Part shown: positions 1 through 5,766 of the stretch, one piece after another
Layout of the letters: the number at the start of each line of letters is the position of its first letter
Position numbering within the stretch: the first letter of the stretch is position 1
Source of the DNA: an uncultured Holophagaceae bacterium
GTDB lineage: Bacteria; Acidobacteriota; Holophagae; Holophagales; Holophagaceae
Length of the DNA: 7,167 nucleotides
Reading direction: 5' to 3'
Assembly (NCBI GenBank): GCA_903890595.1
Contig: CAITBU010000349.1
Coordinates: 1 to 7,167 of the forward strand
Made by a program: the position numbers and the translations under genes
Notes under the pieces: generated by a model
What the model was told of the DNA's origin: nothing
The model's database searches: none
What the model saw: the letters and a program-made list of their open reading frames with translations, nothing else

Positions 1-280
1 CCGTGAAGCAGAGGCGGAAGTAGTCCCGCCCGTTGGCGGCGCGCAGGGGGTAGATCCCCACCAGGGCCTCCGGCGTGAAGTCCAGGCCGGTCTCTTCGCG
101 GGTCTCGCGCACCACCGCAGCCAGGACGGACTCGCCCGGATCGACGTGGCCCGCCGGCTGGTTCAGCACCCGCTCCGGCGAGACGCCGTCGGTCTCTTCC
201 ACCACCAGGAAGCGACCCTCGCGCTCGATGATGGCGGCGACCGTGAGGGCCCAGCCGCTAGAAGAGAAGGAAGAAGCCAT
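1..280 (-). CDS. NudJ-like Nudix hydrolase, N-terminal part (3' end outside window)
   Basis: Nudix enzymes hydrolyse nucleoside diphosphates linked to another moiety; the NudJ branch acts on nucleoside tri- and diphosphates and on thiamine-type pyrophosphates. The first 93 residues are visible. They open with MASSFSSSGW, then a beta-strand region ending LVVEET (25-30), then NQPAGH (40-45) and a complete 23-residue Nudix box at 44-66 (G44, E50, R58, E59, E62, E63, G65), matching G-x5-E-x7-RE-x2-EE-x-G. The LVVEET...NQPAGH...E pattern resembles E. coli NudJ as I remember it. The ATG start lies inside the end of the upstream membrane-protein gene (23-bp overlap, different frame), which suggests translational coupling; no strong Shine-Dalgarno precedes it. 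The C-terminal third is missing only because the window ends. The family is clear; the substrate is not. Confidence 0.87.
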   Translation of the reverse strand, partial: MASSFSSSGWALTVAAIIEREGRFLVVEETDGVSPERVLNQPAGHVDPGESVLAAVVRETREETGLDFTPEALVGIYPLRAANGRDYFRLCFT

Positions 281-782
281 TGGCGAAGTAGACCAGCCCC
301 ACCACACCCACCGCAAGGCCCGCGAAGTAGATGGGCTTCTTCTTGAGCAGGGCGGCGATGGAGGAGAGCAGGATGCCGATCTGCAGGAAGATCACCGCCA
401 AACCGAAGGGGGCTCCGTGCCGCAGAGCATCGTCCCGCTCCTGCTCGAGAGACCGAGCCTTGGCCATGATCTCGGCCTTCTCCCCGTCGTACTTGATGAC
501 CTTCTTTTCCGCATCGGCCAGGGCCTTTTCCAGGACGGAAGTGGACGTTCGGGGGGCCAGCTCGAGGTCCCGCTTCAGGCGCAGGGCCTCCACCTCGTAG
601 AGGTTCCCCTTGATGCCCTTGGCCTGGTAGTGCGCCCACTGGTCCGAGGCCTGGTTCTGGCGCAGCACCGTGCGGGTGGAGTAGCCCCCGCCCTTGAAGG
701 TCGCCAGGGTGGCGCAGACCGCCAGGATCACCGTCGTCAGGGCCAGCAGGTTCAGCCAGCCTTCCTTCTTTTCTTCGGCCAT
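258..782 (-). CDS. DUF4337-type membrane protein, 174 aa
   Basis: I recognise this as a member of the uncharacterised DUF4337 family; no biochemical function is known to me. A charged N-terminus (MAEEKKEGW) leads into a first membrane helix at about residues 10-29. A soluble part of about 95 residues follows, carrying the family-typical GGGYST (31-36) and QASDQWAHYQAK (44-55) stretches and a charged, probably coiled-coil segment at about 83-120. Two more hydrophobic helices lie at about 124-146 and 150-173, so the C-terminus is almost entirely membrane-embedded. The start is the ATG whose upstream region carries GGAG about 11 nt away. The stop codon lies inside the downstream Nudix gene, so the two are probably one transcript. 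Base composition matches the neighbours. The fold and topology are a confident reading; the role in the cell is unknown. Confidence 0.83.
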   Translation of the reverse strand: MAEEKKEGWLNLLALTTVILAVCATLATFKGGGYSTRTVLRQNQASDQWAHYQAKGIKGNLYEVEALRLKRDLELAPRTSTSVLEKALADAEKKVIKYDGEKAEIMAKARSLEQERDDALRHGAPFGLAVIFLQIGILLSSIAALLKKKPIYFAGLAVGVVGLVYFANGFFLLF

Positions 783-1012
783 GAGAATGTTCGCTCCTGG
801 CCCTTAATTTACCATGCTCGGACCTTCGGATGCTTGCCCAGAGTCACCGTCGGCCTATGTTGGAAACTGGAGTTCACCGGGAGGTGCGCCGTGTGCCGCA
901 GTCCTCCTTCGCCAGGCCAGGATCCCTGTCAGTCCTGACGGGCAGCCAAGGCCCGTTCCCCTGCCACCCTGCGCAATGGCCCCACCGGTGGGTCCGCTTG
1001 GGACCCGGCTGG

Positions 1013-1023
1013 AGCCAGGGAGG
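1013..1023 (+). promoter_or_regulatory. Shine-Dalgarno site that fixes a GTG start for the caspase-like gene
   Basis: AGCCAGGGAGG contains GGGAGG (1018-1023), followed six bases later by an in-frame GTG (1030). The reading frame stays open upstream to an ATG at 814, and another ATG lies at 976. Neither has a recognisable ribosome site, and the extra residues would be proline-rich and non-conserved. The GTG places the conserved caspase-fold strand (ALCVGIN) at the very start of the protein, as usual in this family. Confidence 0.75.
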
Positions 1024-1029
1024 ATTCCC

Positions 1030-1908
1030 GTGCTCCATCGCAATGCGCTCTGCGTCGGGATCAACCAGTACCAGTTCTTTCCGTCAGCGGGTCTCCACGG
1101 CTGTGTGAACGACGCCCTGGAGATGGCGGCGCTGCTGAAGGACCTGCTGGGCTTCGAGGATTCCGACATCACCCTATTGACGGACCAGGCCGCCACCAAG
1201 GCCAACATCATGCGGGAACTGAAACGCATGGTGGAGGGCGCCCTGGCGGGCCGCACCGATCACCTGGTCTTTTCCTTCGCCGGCCAGGGCACCCTGGTCC
1301 CGGATCTCAGTCCCGATGAGTTCGACCGCGCCGACGAGGCCTACTGCCCCTATGACCTGGTGACCTTGGGCAGCCACTGGGACCGGGACCGCCTCCTGGT
1401 GGACGATGAGCTTCACGACCTGCTGGCGCAGCTCCCCTCCAGCGTGTTGCTGGAGGTCTTCCTGGATACCTGCCACAGCGGCAATGGCATCGCCGCCGCA
1501 GACCTGCTCCTGGACCGGCGGCCCCGCTTCCTGCCGCCGCCCTCGGTCCACGCCTTCCGCGAGCTGGAGCTGCGGCGCGCCCGACCGGCCCACCAGAAGC
1601 TGATGGAAAAAGGCCTGTTCCACCACATCCTGTGGACTGCCTGCAAAGAGAGTGAGACCGCTGCGGACGCCTTCCTGCGCGGCGACTGGCACGGTGCCTT
1701 CACCTGGCACTTCTGTCGGGAGGCCCGCGCCAGCGGCAACCACCTGTCCCGCGCCAAGGTGCTGGCCAAGGTCCGCATGGACCTGCGGGACGGCTGCTTC
1801 ACCCAGACGCCCCAGCTGGACTGCGAGGCCTTCACCCGCCACGAAACACTAAAGGCCCTGCGGTTGCCGCCGGAGCTGGTCCCCCTGCCCGCCGAGATGC
1901 CCACCTGA
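1030..1908 (+). CDS. Caspase/metacaspase-like protein (peptidase C14 fold) with catalytic His replaced by Gln
   Basis: The family consists of cysteine peptidases using a His-Cys dyad, cleaving after basic or acidic residues; bacterial members are mostly uncharacterised. From the GTG start the protein has 292 residues and no signal peptide, so it should be cytoplasmic. The fold markers are all present: ALCVGIN (6-12) on the first strand, LHGCVNDA (22-29), and the acidic binding segment DEFDRADEAYCPYD (96-109). The nucleophile motif DTCHSG has Cys148 (codon 1471-1473). The C-terminal QTPQL stretch is also typical of the family. The odd feature is the dyad-His motif: the usual SGHG or AGHG reads AGQG here (Gln86, codon CAG at 1285-1287). 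The protein may therefore be inactive or a pseudo-enzyme, unless a sequencing error or another His compensates. The gene stands alone between divergent and convergent neighbours. Family assignment is secure; activity is doubtful. Confidence 0.9.
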   Translation: MLHRNALCVGINQYQFFPSAGLHGCVNDALEMAALLKDLLGFEDSDITLLTDQAATKANIMRELKRMVEGALAGRTDHLVFSFAGQGTLVPDLSPDEFDRADEAYCPYDLVTLGSHWDRDRLLVDDELHDLLAQLPSSVLLEVFLDTCHSGNGIAAADLLLDRRPRFLPPPSVHAFRELELRRARPAHQKLMEKGLFHHILWTACKESETAADAFLRGDWHGAFTWHFCREARASGNHLSRAKVLAKVRMDLRDGCFTQTPQLDCEAFTRHETLKALRLPPELVPLPAEMPT

Positions 1909-1934
1909 TGACGGCATCGTCTGCCAATAAACAA

Positions 1935-1958
1935 ACACGGCGCCGCAAGGCGCCGTGT
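1935..1958 (-). terminator. Intrinsic terminator downstream of ahcY
   Basis: A perfect 10-bp stem (ACACGGCGCC paired with GGCGCCGTGT) encloses a 4-base loop. Read on the minus strand it is followed by TTGTTTATT, a T-rich tail, 41 bp after the ahcY stop. On the plus strand the bases after the stem (CATCTGAAAC) are not T-rich, so it serves ahcY best. It may still weakly stop transcripts from the caspase-like gene, which ends 26 bp away. Confidence 0.8.
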
Positions 1959-1998
1959 CATCTGAAACGCGCAGCGCTTCAGCCGAAGATGGAGCTGC

Positions 1999-3396
<1,398 letters not shown>

Positions 3397-3400
3397 AGGA

Positions 3401-3406
3401 CCTCCT
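3401..3406 (-). promoter_or_regulatory. Shine-Dalgarno site of ahcY (TTG start, short spacing)
   Basis: AGGAGG lies four bases before the TTG start, closer than usual. Just upstream, CCTC could fold back on GAGG (CCTC-GAG-GAGG), and the ACCTC directly after the riboswitch core could pair with the GAGGT inside this site. Both pairings suggest that access to the site is regulated; that part is inference from complementarity. Confidence 0.75.
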
Positions 3407-3424
3407 CGAGGGGCCGGGACGGCA

Positions 3425-3464
3425 AGGTGAACCCACCTCTTCGACCCGGTTCAGGGTTGAGGTG
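3425..3464 (-). promoter_or_regulatory. Putative expression platform between SAH aptamer and ahcY
   Basis: Several mutually exclusive pairings are visible. CACCTC (3464-3459) overlaps the 3' arm of riboswitch helix P1 by one base and can pair with GAGGTG (3439-3434), with ACCC/GGGT stacked inside. AGGTG (3438-3434) can instead pair with CACCT (3429-3425) in a tight hairpin. The ACCTC can alternatively mask the ahcY Shine-Dalgarno site. No T-tract follows these hairpins, so control of translation fits better than termination. The pairings are seen; the switching is inferred. Confidence 0.5.
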
Positions 3465-3541
3465 AGCGCCGTTCCTGGAAGGCTGTGTCCGAGCCTCGGA
3501 TCCCGCACAGCCGATCTGCCGGGTCCTGCAGCGCTCCTCGA
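3461..3541 (-). promoter_or_regulatory. SAH riboswitch (ahcY leader)
   Basis: The minus-strand RNA carries the conserved core of the SAH riboswitch in order: CGAGGAGCGCTGC at the 5' side, GAGGCTCGG in the middle, and AACGGCGCTCACC at the 3' side. Helix P1 is GAGCGC (3536-3531) with GCGCTC (3469-3464). A second hairpin closes with CCCG/CGGG, and its loop GGCTGTG (3512-3506) pairs over seven bases with CACAGCC (3487-3481), the pseudoknot expected for this class. It lies about 65 bases before ahcY. In known examples SAH binding stabilises P1 and turns on expression of SAH recycling genes. I am confident of the class from motif order, pairing and gene context. Confidence 0.92.
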
Positions 3542-3585
3542 ACCCTTCCAGAATAAGCGGGCCGGGGCCCGCTGTCTGGTGGGTT
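3541..3585 (-). promoter_or_regulatory. Long interrupted hairpin abutting the 5' side of the SAH riboswitch
   Basis: Three helices stack in one 45-base hairpin on the minus strand: AACCC/GGGTT at the base, CCAGA/TCTGG in the middle, and AGCGGGC/GCCCGCT at the top around a 4-base CCCG loop, separated by small internal loops. It touches the riboswitch core. There is no T-run after it, so it is unlikely to be a simple terminator. It could protect the 5' end of the mRNA or be an extra leader domain. Confidence 0.55.
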
Positions 3586-3615
3586 TTTCAAGGTCCCCTC
3601 GAGGTGTCACCTCCA

Positions 3616-3637
3616 CATTTTTTCTATCGAAAAAATG
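3616..3637. repeat. Perfect 9-bp inverted repeat in AT-rich divergent region
   Basis: CATTTTTTC and GAAAAAATG flank a 4-base TATC loop. The right arm belongs to a larger 12-base word, GAAAAAATGACA (3629-3640), whose exact inverse TGTCATTTTTTC recurs at 3690-3701. Confidence 0.7.
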
Positions 3638-3689
3638 ACAACCAATAAAAGGAAACAAACAAAGGAGTTGGTTCATTTTGAAGTTATTT

Positions 3690-3733
3690 TGTCATTTTTT
3701 CATGACATAAATTTCTCGCAGAGAAATTTATGT
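3690..3733. repeat. Overlapping inverted repeats upstream of comEA
   Basis: Two palindromes share bases. TGTCAT (3690-3695) pairs with ATGACA (3702-3707). ACATAAATTTCTC (3705-3717) pairs perfectly over 13 bases with GAGAAATTTATGT (3721-3733) around GCA. The second ends at a plausible -10 box for comEA. There is no protein-coding signal here. An operator or a cruciform/RNA hairpin is possible; the sequence does not say which. Confidence 0.7.
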
Positions 3734-3738
3734 ATAAC
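3733..3738 (+). promoter_or_regulatory. Possible -10 element of the comEA operon
   Basis: TATAAC matches the sigma-70 -10 consensus at five of six positions and lies 65 bp before comEA in the AT-rich region. No convincing -35 box stands 16-18 bp upstream, where the right arm of the 13-bp palindrome begins instead. A promoter depending on an activator or blocked by a repressor at the palindrome would fit; this is a guess. Confidence 0.35.
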
Positions 3739-3802
3739 ATCCCCAACGCTTAAGGAATGGCACAACCCTCGATTGAACTGGTCTGCCTGAAAGGAGGCAA
3801 CC

Positions 3803-4120
3803 ATGTTCAACCCCCTTCCCACCTGCGCCCTGGCCCTTGTGCTGGCGCTTCCCCTCGGCGCCGCTGCCACGGCCCGCTCCCCCCGGGCGCCCCAGCAGCC
3901 GGTCAACCTCAACACGGCCACGGTCACCGAGCTGATGCAGCTGCCCCGCGTCGGCCAGAAAACCGCCGAGCGCATCGTGGCCTTCCGCAAGCTCCACGGC
4001 GGCTTCCAGCGCACGGAGGAGCTGATGAACGTCAAGGGCCTCGGCGAGAAGGCGTTCGCCCGCCTGAAGCCCTTCCTGGCGCTCACCGCCGTGCCGCACG
4101 CTGCAGCCCCGAAGAAGTAG
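3803..4120 (+). CDS. comEA: ComEA-family helix-hairpin-helix DNA-binding protein (competence)
   Basis: ComEA binds incoming double-stranded DNA in the periplasm during natural transformation and ratchets it through the outer membrane. The 105-residue protein starts with a signal peptide (about 1-24, hydrophobic ALALVLALPLGAAA). A short linker leads to the signature VNLNTA (34-39) and two helix-hairpin-helix motifs at about 41-62 (LPRVGQKTAERIV) and 71-92 (MNVKGLGEKAFARL), followed by a short Ala/Pro/Lys tail. The length is that of Gram-negative ComEA. The start is firm: AAGGAGG at 3791-3797, five bases before ATG. It is the first gene of a run in which the next ATG is 9 bp after its stop. The repeat-rich region upstream is the likely control point. 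It could be a general HhH periplasmic protein, but the pilin neighbours favour DNA uptake. Confidence 0.9.
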   Translation: MFNPLPTCALALVLALPLGAAATARSPRAPQQPVNLNTATVTELMQLPRVGQKTAERIVAFRKLHGGFQRTEELMNVKGLGEKAFARLKPFLALTAVPHAAAPKK

Positions 4121-4129
4121 GGGGCCACC

Positions 4130-4633
4130 ATGATCCATGGGGGTCGTCGTTCCTCCCAGTGGGGCAACTCCCTGCTGGAGTTAACCGCAGGCATGGCCGT
4201 CTCGGCCATCCTCGGGGCCGTGGGCGTCCACCAGTGGGACGCCACCGGCGTCGAACTGACGGCGGCCCACCATGAGATCCGCGGCAGCGTGGAGCAGGCC
4301 TTCACGCTGGCCCGGGCCCGAGGCACCAACGTCACCGTGGCCCTGGGACAGCGCAACGGTGCCGGTGAGCACCTGCCGGTGCAGCTGAGCCGGAGGATCA
4401 AGTGGGGGAAGCCCGCCAACATTCCCCTGCCCCCCGGGATGGACACCCCCACGGTGGCTGCCACCACGGGCGAGGCTCACGCCATCATCACGGTCACGCC
4501 CCGGGGCACAGCCCTGGCCAGCTCCTGGTTCCTGAACAATGGCCGGGATGCGCTCTGCATGCGCCTCTCCGGGAAGGGGCACCTGCAGGTGCTCCGCTGG
4601 CGCCAGGACCGCAAGAAGTGGACGAGGGCGTGA
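4130..4633 (+). CDS. GspH/FimT-type pseudopilin with prepilin signal
   Basis: Minor pseudopilins of this type sit at the tip of type IV pili or type II secretion pseudopili, and some (FimT) bind DNA for uptake. The 167-residue protein has a 12-residue basic leader ending in Gly12. The mature N-terminus follows as NSLLEL with Glu17, the conserved E5 required for processing and assembly, then a hydrophobic helix to about 33. An amphipathic helix (about 45-65) and a beta-rich C-terminal domain complete it, the latter with IPLPP (98-102), ITVTP (120-124) and a strand pair near 131-157. The gene is 9 bp after comEA. Its stop TGA shares a base with the ATG of a paralogous gene. The Shine-Dalgarno is only a G-run, so translation may be coupled to comEA. 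Pilin class is confident; pilus versus secretion role comes from context. Confidence 0.82.
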   Translation: MIHGGRRSSQWGNSLLELTAGMAVSAILGAVGVHQWDATGVELTAAHHEIRGSVEQAFTLARARGTNVTVALGQRNGAGEHLPVQLSRRIKWGKPANIPLPPGMDTPTVAATTGEAHAIITVTPRGTALASSWFLNNGRDALCMRLSGKGHLQVLRWRQDRKKWTRA

Positions 4634-5076
4634 TGCCGACCCCCAGCTCCCTCCTCGCCCGCGCCACCCAAGTGGCCGCCCTCCTCCTGCCGAGCTTCCT
4701 CAGCCCGGCCCTCCGCCAGGCCAGCTTGGAGCTACGGACTCGGCTGGAGCTGGCCTTCCGGCTGGCGGCCCTCCACCAGCGCCCCGTGATGCTTGAGCCT
4801 TCCCGGCGGGCAGGCTCCGGCCAGGTGGCGGTGCGGCTGCCCCGAGGGGTCCGCTGGGGCTGCCCCGCGAGCATCCCGCTCCCGCCTCGGCTGGCGACCA
4901 CGGGCTGGGAAAGCAGGCGGCCCCGACCCATCACCGTCACCCCCGAGCATCGGGCCGCCGCCAACGTGTGGTTTGTCCATCATGGCCGCCAGGCCCTCTG
5001 CCTCTGCCTCGAACTGGGTGGCGGGGTGGTCCTTTTTCGCTACCGTCCCCTGCTGGGCACCTGGATCGAGTGTTAG
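4633..5076 (+). CDS. Second pseudopilin-like protein, paralogue lacking the prepilin motif
   Basis: The 147-residue product aligns along most of its length with the preceding pseudopilin: IPLPP (81-85 versus 98-102), ITVTP (100-104 versus 120-124), VWF..HGRQALC against SWFLNNGRDALC, and a matching last strand. The two probably arose by tandem duplication. At the N-terminus, where its sister has G/NSLLE, this protein has P/SSLLA (residues 4-9), so both the cleavage Gly and the E5 Glu are gone. The basic leader is absent and the hydrophobic stretch (about 12-27) contains prolines. The start ATG overlaps the previous stop (TGATG) and has GAGGG four bases upstream, so it is efficiently coupled. 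The next gene follows after 8 bp. It may be a degenerate pilin, or a partner anchored by a plain hydrophobic segment. The family is inferred only through the paralogue. Confidence 0.7.
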   Translation: MPTPSSLLARATQVAALLLPSFLSPALRQASLELRTRLELAFRLAALHQRPVMLEPSRRAGSGQVAVRLPRGVRWGCPASIPLPPRLATTGWESRRPRPITVTPEHRAAANVWFVHHGRQALCLCLELGGGVVLFRYRPLLGTWIEC

Positions 5077-5080
5077 GAGG
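5075..5080 (+). promoter_or_regulatory. Shine-Dalgarno of radC overlapping the upstream stop codon
   Basis: AGGAGG shares two bases with the TAG stop of the preceding gene and lies four bases before ATG 5085. This settles the radC start over an in-frame ATG at 4968, which would add 39 non-conserved residues inside the previous gene. Confidence 0.8.
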
Positions 5081-5084
5081 CCCC

Positions 5085-5765
5085 ATGCGAATCTGCGATC
5101 TCTCCCCTGACCAACGCCCCCGCGAACGCCTGCTGGCGGGTCAGGGGGAGAGCCTCTCCGAAGGCGACCTCCTGGCCCTCCTGTGGGGCACCGGGCGCCG
5201 CGGCCAGAACGCCATGGAGCTGTCCCAGGCGGTGCTGGGGCGCACCGGTGGGCTCTCGGGCCTGGTGGCCCTGGGCCTGGACGGCTGGCTGGAGCAGCCG
5301 GGCCTGGGACCCGCCAAAGCTGGTCAGCTGTGGGCCGCCCTCGAGCTGGTCCGCCGCAGCCAGCGCGGCGCCGAGCGCCCCCGCATCACCAGCCCTCGGG
5401 CCGCCGGGAGCTATCTCCTGCCCCGCTGTCAGGGCTGGACCGAGGAGCGCTTCGGCCTGCTGGCCCTCAATGCCAAGGGGGACCTGCTGGCCGAGCGCAT
5501 CCTCAGCCAGGGCACCGCCACGGCCACGCTGATCAGCCCCCGCGAGTTCTTCCGCGAGGCCCTGCGCTACGGCGCCACCACGGCCCTGGCCTTCCACAAC
5601 CATCCCAGCGGCGACCCCTCCCCCAGCCGCGAGGACATCCAGCTGACTCGCCGCCTCCAGGCCGCCGGGGAGTCCCTGGGCGTGCCCCTGGCCGACCACA
5701 TCATCGTGGGCCAGGAGACCTACCACTCGTTCCGGGCCGCCGAGGGCTGGGATCGGTCGGGCTAA
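5085..5765 (+). CDS. radC: RadC/MPN+ (JAB) domain protein
   Basis: RadC proteins were named for DNA repair, but that role is disputed; the gene is often found with DNA-uptake or mobile loci and is competence-induced in Streptococcus. The 226-residue protein has the usual two parts. An N-terminal helix-hairpin-helix-like region carries RPRERLL (11-17), ALLWGTG (31-37) and GLGPAKAGQL (73-82). A C-terminal metallo-protease-like MPN+ domain has the zinc motif His171-x-His173 with Ser175 and Asp184 in FHNHPSGDPSPSRED, so the metal site is complete. Length is normal for the family. It ends a four-gene run with comEA and two pseudopilins, spaced by 9 bp, a 1-bp overlap and 8 bp. Its stop is one base from that of the converging DAHP synthase gene. 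The family is certain; the molecular role is unknown. Confidence 0.95.
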   Translation: MRICDLSPDQRPRERLLAGQGESLSEGDLLALLWGTGRRGQNAMELSQAVLGRTGGLSGLVALGLDGWLEQPGLGPAKAGQLWAALELVRRSQRGAERPRITSPRAAGSYLLPRCQGWTEERFGLLALNAKGDLLAERILSQGTATATLISPREFFREALRYGATTALAFHNHPSGDPSPSREDIQLTRRLQAAGESLGVPLADHIIVGQETYHSFRAAEGWDRSG

Positions 5766-5766
5766 G

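Noticed and set aside
814..1029. Upstream extension of the caspase-like gene from ATG 814 or ATG 976
   Set aside because: Neither ATG has a ribosome site, the added residues are Pro/Gly-rich and not family-like, and GTG 1030 has an excellent Shine-Dalgarno at six bases. I see no gene in 783-1029; it is presumably the divergent promoter region, without a clear -35/-10 pair.
1174..1842. 222-codon minus-strand frame opposite the caspase-like gene
   Set aside because: It is antisense to a recognisable domain protein and has a low-complexity Gly/Ala/Val/Gln translation.
1935..1958. The 10-bp hairpin as terminator of the caspase-like gene on the plus strand
   Set aside because: No T-tract follows on that strand; the T-rich tail is on the ahcY side, so it was assigned there.
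3668..3790. Possible small plus-strand peptide starting at TTG 3668 after AAAGGAG
   Set aside because: The candidate start directly touches the Shine-Dalgarno-like word with no spacing, and the stretch is occupied by inverted repeats.
3700..4467. 255-codon minus-strand frame opposite comEA and the first pseudopilin
   Set aside because: It is antisense to two well-supported genes and has no recognisable domain.
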